From NCBI GenBank assembly GCA_028565635.1, contig JAOXYB010031375.1, positions 1-14,616 of the forward strand: 14,616 bases of DNA, written 5' to 3'. Below, in pieces: positions 10,501 through 14,616 of this stretch (position 1 is its first letter; every line of letters starts with the position of its first letter). Made by a program: the position numbers and the translations under genes. The stretch is from Phoronis ovalis. Lineage: Eukaryota > Phoronida > Phoronidae. The notes beneath the pieces were generated by a model. That model had not been told where the DNA came from. It saw nothing but the letters and a program-made list of their open reading frames with translations, and searched no databases.

Positions 10501-13500
10501 CTGAAATTAGAAAAGCTGTTCATGATGACAAAAAATTGGGTAAAAGTGTTACAAATATTGATCGTGACAAAATGAGAAGAAAGGGTGATTTGAATAAAAA
10601 ACCTTCACATTTTGAAGAATCAGATACGATTTTTGGAAGAGTAAGTATTTTAGTGACAGTTAGTAGCAAAGTAAATTCAGGTGATATTTTCAGTGAAAGC
10701 TTATTTTCTATTGTCTGGCGATACTTTTGAAATACAACAGCAACATACATAGGCCATGATAACTCTTGTTTTCCAATATGATTATAAATTTCTAAATTCT
10801 GCTTTTTTAATGGTAATGCATATGTTGAATTAAAAAAGTGATTTTACTTTCATTTCCACTTTTAGTTTATGGAAAGTGTGTTATTTGCACATTTCAGTAG
10901 ATTTCATTTCTTTTAACAGTATTAATTGTACTGATTTTTATCTATGTGATTTCATATAGTTGCACTTACTTGTGCAAAAAAAAACAATCCTATCATTTGT
11001 ATTAATCTGCTGTGTTTCAAATAATGATGCTAAAACTAGTCCTAACAGATTTCAGTATGCTCTAGAACATAAAATTATTTTTTTTAGAAACTTCTGGTTG
11101 CAAACAGTATTGAACAGCCAGAGTCATTAGCAGAAAAAACTTTGTGGAAATGGAAGCTTCCCACAACTCCAGATGATGTAATTGTTACAGATAAGCACAG
11201 TAAGTATATTTAACTCAAGTTAACTAAAATATGCTATTAAAATATTTTTTATTCATTCTAGCAACCTTCATTAGGTACCTTTGTTTATCCTTCAAGTCAA
11301 AAATAGAATTGTTCCTGAACAATATAAAAAAAATTAAATGCTTATTATTTGTTCTTGTTTTTAACGTTGAACAACCTGAGAGCATTCTTACTAATTCTTC
11401 CTTAGTAATTTAATCCCCTGTTAGGGAAGAGGCACACACAAATGCGGAACAATCTTGTGAATAAAAAGCACTTGAACATGTAACTTTTCCTGTTGTAAGC
11501 TTCTCTTGGCTTCCATTATTATGCAAGTAGTTGCTTTCTTGTCCTCAAGAGTAACATAAATATTGAAATAGAATGCATGCTTTTCTTTCAATGTAAAGTT
11601 TTGATTTTTGCATTAGATAATATTATTTGGCTGATATTCCTTAAGTATTATTTACCAATTCTTGATTCCCTTTTGACTGATACGCATGTTATCTTTCTCA
11701 TCAAATATGACTTTGGTGAAATGATTTGTAAGCAGCTGTTTTTGAGTGGCTCATTGCTAATAACAAACAATTCATTGTTACAGCACAAGCATTTTAAATT
11801 TATGTTTACTATAGATAACTCATGTTTGTAAGTTTATACACTGTAATCTTTTATTTGTTGATATGGTCATTCTCTGTTATTTTGTTCTTACACCTTAGAG
11901 CAAACCCTTTCTACTGTATCAGACAATAATGATGCGGATGAGGAGGATCCAGATGATCTTGAGATTGAAGAGGATGATGTAAGCTTATTAGTTTTTTAGT
12001 AAAGGTTTATTCTTTTAGCTAAGTGCGTGCAAGTTTCATTTACATGGTCTATTGTTTCTACTTGTTGACAATAACTTTTTGTCTTTCCCTACTGGAATTA
12101 GTAACAGAAAATCATGTAGGGCGCATTTTCATTTTGGCATCTCGCATGTGTTTTGTTGTTTTTTAATTGATGGCAAGTTCATATTTAATAGCTTTATGGG
12201 AAGTGAAACAAGGCCAATTAGGATCTTATTAGCTGATAATAAATCAAATAAAGACTGACATGTGCTTGTGAAAGTGTGTTATTATAGGATATGCATTAGT
12301 GAACTGATTGATTAAGAGCTCTAAAAACCTTGACTGTCTACTGTACAATCTCAGAAGTTTTTATACAAACTCTAGAAAATAGAGTGGATGAGGTATCTTC
12401 AATATTATGGAAACTTTCAATCGAATTCAAATTATGATTTAGGAAATACATGTTTATGTTTCTTTTAGGAAACAGTAATAGAATTTGGAACATTTTCACC
12501 AAAGAAGAAATCAGAACAAGCATATGATAGACTGTGGAAACTGTTGAAGAGTGAATTCCTGTCAATTAACCAAACAAATCCTCAATTCAGTTTACTAAGT
12601 TTTGGTAAGTAATGTACTACTCTTCAGTGAAAACCAGCAATGTGCTACATATATAAGAAATATTGTAAAAATATAAAAACTTCACCTAATTATTAGATTT
12701 TTATTTAATTTTTAGGCAATGCAGAAGAAAGCATGCTCGGAATGAAAGTTGCTCGTACATTTTCGTCAGCAAATGTCTTGAGTATCATTTCAAACAGTAA
12801 TCTAGCAACAGTCAAAATTCAAAGGCAAGTGGATTTTACTAGAATTTTTATGCCCATTGCACATAGTGCCTGGATGATTTAAAGGAGGATTTATGAAGGG
12901 GCAGTTGTTACAGACTAGATGGTATTTTAGAATGACCTTGAAAATAAGTTGAACACCCATCTGACAATTAAAATATTTTTAAGGTCAAGCTGTTTTCTTA
13001 TTCTGCAACAGAAGTGATAAATTCTACATCAGAAGAAATTGTGAACATGAATTTTCGAAATTTTGAACATAAAACATAAATTTGGATCAAAAACATGCAT
13101 TTAATATGATGTCAAACTCATTGTAGCTTAGTGGTTATTAATTAAGATATTTCCAACATCATGGCACTTTGGACACATTGGTGTGTTTTTATCTTAATTT
13201 ATTAAAACGTTTTGTTTTAGGGACTTGTTAAATACGATTGACCTCAAAAACCTTTTGCTGTTAGTGAGTGACTTTAGTCCAGCGACTGTTAATAAATTAA
13301 GTCGACTTCCAGAAATCTTTGCTGTACAGGTATAGTATAGCTATTAAACTAAAAAAAATGCACATTATTTATTAATAAATAAAATTCGAGGTAGAATTAT
13401 ACCCAGTGCATATTACTCTAAGCAGCAGATACAAATCTTGATTAGTACGTTACATGATTTTATTTTTTATTTGTGATTCTTTTGTCAGAGTTAGACATGT

Positions 13501-14349
13501 TCATGCTGAAAACTTGACAATTCAGGCAGTGTGAAATGAATACATGATGGAGCAAAGTTTCATTGATCATGGAAAATACAACATGATTATAATCTATAAA
13601 TAAATTAGTTTTATTTTTATATGTAATTACTTTTATTAATGTTGTTGCAAAACTTCATTTCTTAGAAGATGATGAATATTTTTATCATCAAGTTTTATTA
13701 GGATTTGTATTTGGCTAATCTTATTGTTACAGGTCATAGGACAGGAAGTTTTTAGCCATCTTCTCAGTCTGCGTGAAGCTTTTCCATACTTTCTGGGACA
13801 GTTGCTAACCTTATCAAAAACCACCTACATTGAAATGCCATCACCTCACCAGCTAGTCCTAGCTAATGTGCTACTGGATGGAGATATAACTGTAAATTTA
13901 TTAAAGGTAGAAGTAAAACTGAAGAGGATCATTTCTAATTACAGTCTTCTAATGTCATCATGGGATGTCATAGATACAGTTTTAACAGTAAATTCTGTTT
14001 TTAGGTGTAAAGTAGGGAAATAAAATTTTCATGAATGTGATTTTAATATTTCACTTAAGACTATACCTTTCATTGATGTTACGGTTGAGATAAAATTTTA
14101 ATTTATTTTTGTGTTTTCTGTATTAAAGATTGTTGCTGGTCAAAACTGGGAGCTTTAAATAAAAGAATTTGACATGTGTAACTGATTTCTTGGTGACAGT
14201 CAGATATATGACATTTTTAGGGTTTGATCCAACAAGCAGCTGAGCTATCTGGAGTACAAGTTGAATCTGTCACATTTCTTAATGATGATTATGATGAAAG
14301 TTTGCACTCAAAATTACTTAAAATAGAATTGCTGACATTTTCAAAGCAG
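1224..14349 (+). CDS. Unrecognised large methyltransferase-like protein with signal-like N-terminus; 17 exons, 3' end missing
   Basis: Coding exons: 1224-1553, 2769-2856, 3322-3483, 3920-4041, 4511-4657, 6126-6329, 8102-8219, 8433-8554, 8838-8978, 9282-10640, 11088-11199, 11899-11978, 12469-12604, 12716-12824, 13221-13329, 13733-13906 and 14221-14349. All phases agree and give 1,214 open residues. The ATG has A at -3 and G at +4. Residues 11-32 are hydrophobic (signal peptide or anchor). Residues about 140-290 look like a class I SAM-dependent methyltransferase fold, with LLEIGTGKT at 166-174 as the glycine-rich motif I. Residues 479-931 are polar and disordered, 977-995 acidic. Residues about 1030-1160 again resemble a Rossmann fold, with FGNAEES in place of motif I. 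Sequons NLT, NQT and NVT fit a lumenal or secreted protein. Enzyme activity, substrate and family are unknown; the gene structure is secure, the function tentative. Confidence 0.85.
1631..1639. repeat. Target-site duplication, left copy
   Basis: GTCAGTTTC, identical to 1928-1936, immediately outside the element's TAG terminus. Confidence 0.75.
1640..1927. mobile_element. Miniature inverted-repeat element (MITE), 288 bp, 9-bp target duplication
   Basis: The left arm (1640 to about 1760) and right arm (about 1825-1927) are reverse complements with small indels. Both termini read TAGTCCT(G/T)GTTCAT(G/A)ACGTTC, and internal blocks such as TGCGAACAGTCATGG are identical on the two arms. The direct repeat GTCAGTTTC flanks the element on both sides. 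Long terminal inverted repeats with a 9-bp duplication resemble Mutator-like (MULE) MITEs; other superfamilies are possible. No coding capacity, so non-autonomous. Confidence 0.85.
1928..1936. repeat. Target-site duplication, right copy
   Basis: GTCAGTTTC, identical to 1631-1639, immediately after the element's GGACTA end. Confidence 0.75.
2078..2517. mobile_element. Second, older fold-back element (core 440 bp)
   Basis: Arms 2078-2220 and 2371-2517 are diverged reverse complements. Shared blocks include TATGAATAA at both ends, TCAAAAACTATCGC, and TTAGTTTGTTA at the inner ends. Weaker pairing (CTAAGCCAG against CTGGCCTAA, and CCATGC against GCATGG) suggests the original element reached about 2017-2577. 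No clear target duplication found. The loop contains GTTAAAATTCAG twice (2257-2268, 2325-2336). Probably an old MITE; superfamily not assignable. Confidence 0.75.
2769..2856 (+). CDS. Exon 2 (residues 111-139)
   Basis: Acceptor TTTTCAG (AG 2767-2768), donor CTG|GTAAGA; starts phase 0, ends phase 1. Encodes KTYIEEQLLNTMVVDMFWSV and a short hydrophobic continuation, probably the helix leading into the Rossmann region. Confidence 0.82.
2857..3321 (+). other. Intron 2 (465 bases)
   Basis: Contains the relic of the exon 3 start (3250-3293) close to its 3' end. Otherwise nothing recognised apart from a short tandem CCATAAACAC near 2912-2933. Confidence 0.8.
3250..3293 (+). pseudogene. Decayed partial copy of exon 3 start
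   Basis: These 44 bases match 3325-3368 of exon 3 at about 38 positions, including GTGTGAGAATCC, at an offset of exactly 75 bases. In the matching frame it reads YTSEDCVRILFYPYE against YTAEDGVRIPWYSYE, then HI and a TAG stop at 3299-3301. No good acceptor directly precedes it. Most likely a local duplication that has lost function. Confidence 0.8.
3322..3483 (+). CDS. Exon 3 (residues 140-193), methyltransferase motif I
   Basis: Acceptor CTTGTTTAG (AG 3320-3321), donor GTATGT at 3484; phase 1 in and out. It contains PWYSYEMSDYILDTGSLLEI and then GTGKTACRLAERN. This is the beta1-loop-helix pattern of class I SAM methyltransferases (motif I, E-I-G-T-G at 168-172), followed by a beta2-like KITAVAVVTT. 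A decayed copy of the first 44 shared bases lies 75 bases upstream. Confidence 0.9.
3484..3919 (+). other. Intron 3 (436 bases)
   Basis: No gene seen. It contains a perfect short hairpin, ATGTTGCTA (3647-3655) with TAGCAACAT (3661-3669), separated by 5 bases. Confidence 0.75.
3647..3669. repeat. Short perfect inverted repeat (9-bp stem)
   Basis: ATGTTGCTA-ATAGA-TAGCAACAT. Could be a small hairpin in the pre-mRNA or chance. Confidence 0.5.
3920..4041 (+). CDS. Exon 4 (residues 194-234)
   Basis: Acceptor TTCTTCAG, donor CAG|GTATGT; phase 1 in, 0 out. Encodes a helix NQLLANIIEDARSNGL followed by a strand NLYIGSLDAGHIP, consistent with the alpha-beta alternation and motif II/III area of a Rossmann methyltransferase. 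Confidence 0.9.
4042..4510 (+). other. Intron 4 (469 bases)
   Basis: AT-rich, with GT-AG boundaries. Nothing else recognised. Confidence 0.75.
4511..4657 (+). CDS. Exon 5 (residues 235-283)
   Basis: Acceptor TTCCACAG, donor ATG|GTAAGG; phase 0 on both sides. It begins VTFLTGLLSNLTSL (strand 4-like, with an NLT sequon). It continues with EFEELIAQTLSVSSQVFVAN, a helix-strand pair like the post-motif IV part of methyltransferases. Exon 16 has a parallel helix-strand arrangement. Confidence 0.9.
4688..4733. repeat. Short inverted repeat near the start of intron 5
   Basis: TGCCAAGGGAATA (4688-4700) pairs with TATTACCCTTGGCA (4720-4733) with one bulge. Possible pre-mRNA hairpin or remnant of a small element. 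Confidence 0.5.
4792..4805. promoter_or_regulatory. Perfect palindrome TAGGTCATGACCTA (inverted AGGTCA half-sites)
   Basis: Two AGGTCA nuclear-receptor half-sites, inverted with no spacer, as in the palindromic thyroid-hormone-type response element. A 14-bp perfect palindrome. Binding in this genome is only a possibility. Confidence 0.3.
5485..5539. repeat. Inverted repeat, 10-bp perfect arms
   Basis: TGGCATCGGA (5485-5494) and TCCGATGCCA (5530-5539), with a 35-base loop. Could be the termini of a tiny element or a hairpin. Confidence 0.45.
6126..6329 (+). CDS. Exon 6 (residues 284-351)
   Basis: Acceptor TTTATAG, donor AAG|GTAAAC; phase 0 on both sides. It encodes 68 residues, including WKNLKSLLWKACDIADLECE, an EMVSGLPEWNQGNSLAYVRV run and ARYLPASFCYRLVPESK. 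It looks like the C-terminal part of the first Rossmann-like region. The order and spacing fit, but no catalytic residue can be assigned. Confidence 0.9.
7093..7096. repeat. TTAA target-site copy, left
   Basis: TTAA next to the element terminus; part of a 5-base CTTAA also present on the right. Confidence 0.6.
7097..7766. mobile_element. Long fold-back MITE, 670 bp, bounded by TTAA
   Basis: The left arm 7097-7380 and right arm 7485-7766 are reverse complements over nearly their whole length, with a loop of about 104 bases. Shared blocks include GACCCTCGT, ACTGTTTAAA, TGAAAAATCCGCATT and ACTTTAACATT. Termini read (T/GG)GCT(A/T)AGCT(A/G)GACCCTCG and are directly flanked by TTAA at 7093-7096 and 7767-7770. 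A TTAA duplication is the mark of piggyBac-type insertion, so this is provisionally a piggyBac-like MITE. It has no transposase. Transcribed with the gene, it would make a long imperfect hairpin. Confidence 0.85.
7767..7770. repeat. TTAA target-site copy, right
   Basis: TTAA directly after the element's right terminus; matches 7093-7096. Confidence 0.6.
8102..8219 (+). CDS. Exon 7 (residues 352-390)
   Basis: Acceptor TACTTTGTAG, donor ATAG|GTAAGA; phase 0 in, 1 out. Encodes CLIVSSNQTDNVTVHFSDGT and a further beta-rich stretch. Two N-glycosylation sequons (NQT, NVT) lie close together. Confidence 0.88.
8433..8554 (+). CDS. Exon 8 (residues 391-431)
   Basis: Acceptor TTTTTGGTAG, donor GAG|GTAAAC; phase 1 in, 0 out. 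Encodes GPTEYTRKKLLQQFLKIPYS and SLVLNEGTLMYAQYE. No recognised motif. Confidence 0.88.
8838..8978 (+). CDS. Exon 9 (residues 432-478)
   Basis: Acceptor GCATTACAG, donor CCA|GTAAGA; phase 0 on both sides. Encodes AGQLNVDLYLPEAQLLHKVV, then a Pro-containing stretch leading into the disordered segment. A different-frame open frame on the minus strand here is a shadow. Confidence 0.88.
8979..9281 (+). other. Intron 9 (303 bases)
   Basis: GT-AG intron with nothing else recognised. Introns 7 (8220-8432) and 8 (8555-8837) are shorter and likewise plain. Confidence 0.75.
9282..10640 (+). CDS. Exon 10 (residues 479-931), long disordered N/Q/E/K-rich segment
   Basis: A single 1,359-base open exon, about ten times the typical exon size here, with acceptor TTTTTGCAG and donor AGA|GTAAGT, phase 0 on both sides. 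The product is rich in Asn, Gln, Glu, Asp, Lys and His, with few hydrophobics and no Cys, so it is probably unstructured. It opens with a Trp-containing part (EMWIRVNENNPS, RWAENWDRENAY), then carries a two-copy repeat (residues 607-635 and 638-672). A basic RGGRKR patch follows at 673-678, possibly a proprotein-convertase site if the protein is secreted. The ATG at 9267 lies in the intron and is not a real start. Confidence 0.9.
9666..9863 (+). repeat. Two-copy in-frame repeat inside exon 10
   Basis: The unit at 9666-9752 and the unit at 9759-9863 share ATTCCGTCCC, TACAAGAT and AATGGTAAT blocks. The first part is offset by 93 bases (31 codons). The second unit carries 6 extra codons (GLSNQQ). 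In protein, LIPSPGVPLQDP..LHNGNQGHK is followed by FIPSHDVQIQDS..LNNGNWGLK. A third weak echo (AQGLSNENSQHQSQLL) lies at residues 742-757. Confidence 0.75.
10641..11087 (+). other. Intron 10 (447 bases)
   Basis: No gene seen. A short inverted repeat CTTTTTTAAT / ATTAAAAAAG lies near 10802-10838. Confidence 0.7.
11088..11199 (+). CDS. Exon 11 (residues 932-968)
   Basis: Acceptor TTTTTTTTAG, donor ACA|GTAAGT; phase 0 in, 1 out. Encodes KLLVANSIEQPESLAEKTLW and KWKLPTTPDDVIVTDKH. It marks the return to ordered sequence after the disordered exon. An EQPES-containing echo is found in the next intron. Confidence 0.87.
11200..11898 (+). other. Intron 11 (699 bases)
   Basis: Contains an exon 11-like stretch at 11367-11390 and a small hairpin ATTGTTC-CT-GAACAAT near 11309. 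No supported extra exon. Confidence 0.7.
11367..11390 (+). pseudogene. Possible relic of exon 11 (EQPES echo)
   Basis: The frame reads VEQPESIL against IEQPESLA in exon 11 (11109-11132). The E-Q-P-E-S codons differ only by synonymous changes (CAG/CAA, CCA/CCT, TCA/AGC). The similarity is short and could be chance; flanking sequence aligns poorly. Confidence 0.35.
11899..11978 (+). CDS. Exon 12 (residues 969-995), acidic linker
   Basis: Acceptor CACCTTAG, donor GAT|GTAAGC; phase 1 in, 0 out. Only 80 bases; encodes an acidic run DNNDADEEDPDDLEIEEDD. Choosing the AG two bases later breaks the frame, so 11899 is the start. Confidence 0.85.
11979..12468 (+). other. Intron 12 (490 bases)
   Basis: GT-AG boundaries. 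Open frames inside on both strands have no recognisable content. Confidence 0.7.
12469..12604 (+). CDS. Exon 13 (residues 996-1040), start of second Rossmann-like region
   Basis: Acceptor TTTCTTTTAG, donor TTTG|GTAAGT; phase 0 in, 1 out. Encodes EQAYDRLWKLLKSEFLSI, an NQT sequon, and QFSLLSFG, which looks like the first beta strand of a Rossmann fold. Confidence 0.88.
12716..12824 (+). CDS. Exon 14 (residues 1041-1076), degenerate motif I; GC donor
   Basis: Acceptor AATTTTTAG; phase 1 in, 2 out. Encodes GNAEESMLGMKVARTFSSAN and VLSIISNSN, matching the beta1-loop-helix-beta2 layout of class I methyltransferases, but the Gly-x-Gly loop is replaced by GNAEES. Its end is AAG|GCAAGT, a GC donor. 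The nearby GT at 12829 would lead to an early stop in exon 15. Confidence 0.85.
12825..13220 (+). other. Intron 14 (396 bases), GC-AG type
   Basis: Donor AAG|GCAAGT, which apart from the C matches the splice consensus fully, as is usual for GC-AG introns. Contains a 13-base imperfect inverted repeat, GACCTTGAAAATA (12934-12946) with TATTTTTAAGGTC (12974-12986). Confidence 0.85.
13221..13329 (+). CDS. Exon 15 (residues 1077-1113)
   Basis: Acceptor TTTGTTTTAG, donor CAG|GTATAG; phase 2 in, 0 out. Its first G completes an AGG codon from exon 14. Encodes DLLNTIDLKNLLLLVSDFSP and a helix ending at LPEIFAVQ. Confidence 0.87.
13330..13732 (+). other. Intron 15 (403 bases)
   Basis: Donor GTATAG is weak, acceptor TTGTTACAG is good. 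Nothing else recognised. Confidence 0.7.
13733..13906 (+). CDS. Exon 16 (residues 1114-1171)
   Basis: Acceptor TTGTTACAG, donor AAG|GTAGAA; phase 0 on both sides. Encodes VIGQEVFSHLLSLREAFPYF, LGQLLTLSKTTYIEMPSPHQ and a following strand. The helix then TTYIEMP strand parallels EFEELIAQTLSV..QVFVAN of exon 5, supporting a second copy of the same fold. The open frame running on past 13906 is intron read-through. Confidence 0.88.
13907..14220 (+). other. Intron 16 (314 bases)
   Basis: The reading frame of exon 16 stays open for 38 codons into the intron (stop TAA at 14021-14023), so retention would give a truncated protein with a new tail. Donor GTAGAA is weak. Nothing else recognised. Confidence 0.7.
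14221..14349 (+). CDS. Exon 17 (residues 1172-1214), last exon in window
   Basis: Acceptor ACATTTTTAG, donor CAG|GTAAGT; phase 0 on both sides. Encodes GLIQQAAELSGVQVESVTFL, NDDYDESLHSKLLKIELLTF and SKQ. The good donor shows that the gene continues beyond 14616. Confidence 0.87.
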
Positions 14350-14616
14350 GTAAGTGCATTGTATATTATTGCTGCTAAGGCTATGATATAGCCAGGGCAG
14401 TGGCATTGAGCCATATGTTTAATACTAAGTAATTGTCCTTTTATAGGTAATAATAATTGTTTGGGGATTAAAAAAGGTTAGGCAATAGGAAGATGAAGTG
14501 GAAAGGGAAAGTTATGTAATGTGATTTGTAATTGTGATCTGGAATTTTTTAAGTAATGATCAATTAAGTTGATTTTCGATAAATGTTTGGTAATTGCAGC
14601 ACAATCTTTTGTAAAT
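14350..14616 (+). other. Intron 17 (partial, to right edge)
   Basis: Begins GTAAGT; its acceptor lies outside the window. Nothing else recognised. Confidence 0.75.

Noticed and set aside
12052-12258. 68-codon plus-strand open frame as an extra exon
   Set aside because: Phase of exons 12 and 13 joins without it, and its product shows no recognisable content.
13124-13134. TAGCTTAGTGG, like a tRNA/SINE box A
   Set aside because: No box B (GGTTCGA-type) downstream and no cloverleaf can be drawn; it sits in intron 14.

Overview
The window is intron-rich, AT-rich eukaryotic nuclear DNA. It holds the 5' parts of two genes that diverge from a short shared promoter. The SPP exons look most like a mollusc or other lophotrochozoan animal (inferred from general similarity, not from a search). 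There is no bacterial gene organisation, and no rRNA, tRNA or CRISPR array that I could support.

Left part (1-1009, minus strand): the first two coding exons (1009-821 and 505-407) of a signal peptide peptidase (SPP/HM13-type intramembrane aspartyl protease). The gene runs off the left edge, so its catalytic exons are not here. Positions 1010-1223 form a 214-base gap between the two start codons and must contain both promoters and 5' ends.

Right part (1224-14349, plus strand): one large split gene with 17 coding exons that I could join by splice sites and reading phase. They give 3,642 coding bases, or 1,214 residues, and the gene runs off the right edge. I do not recognise this protein as a named family. 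It begins with a hydrophobic signal-like segment. It then has a class I methyltransferase-like (Rossmann) region with a motif I of the form LLEIGTGKT, and a 453-residue polar, disordered, repeat-containing segment in one 1.36-kb exon. Next comes a short acidic linker, followed by what looks like a second, degenerate Rossmann/methyltransferase-like region. All introns are GT-AG except intron 14, which needs a GC donor.

The introns carry structure of their own. Intron 1 has a 288-bp inverted-repeat element flanked by a perfect 9-bp direct repeat (MITE, Mutator-like in form). Just beside it is an older fold-back of at least 440 bp. Intron 6 has a 670-bp near-complete palindrome bounded by TTAA (piggyBac-like in form). 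Intron 2 contains a decayed 44-bp copy of the start of exon 3, and intron 11 has a weaker echo of exon 11. The motif TGACGT clusters around the divergent promoter. The unrecognised two-Rossmann-domain gene and the intronic fold-backs, which would place long hairpins in its pre-mRNA, are the points most worth following up.
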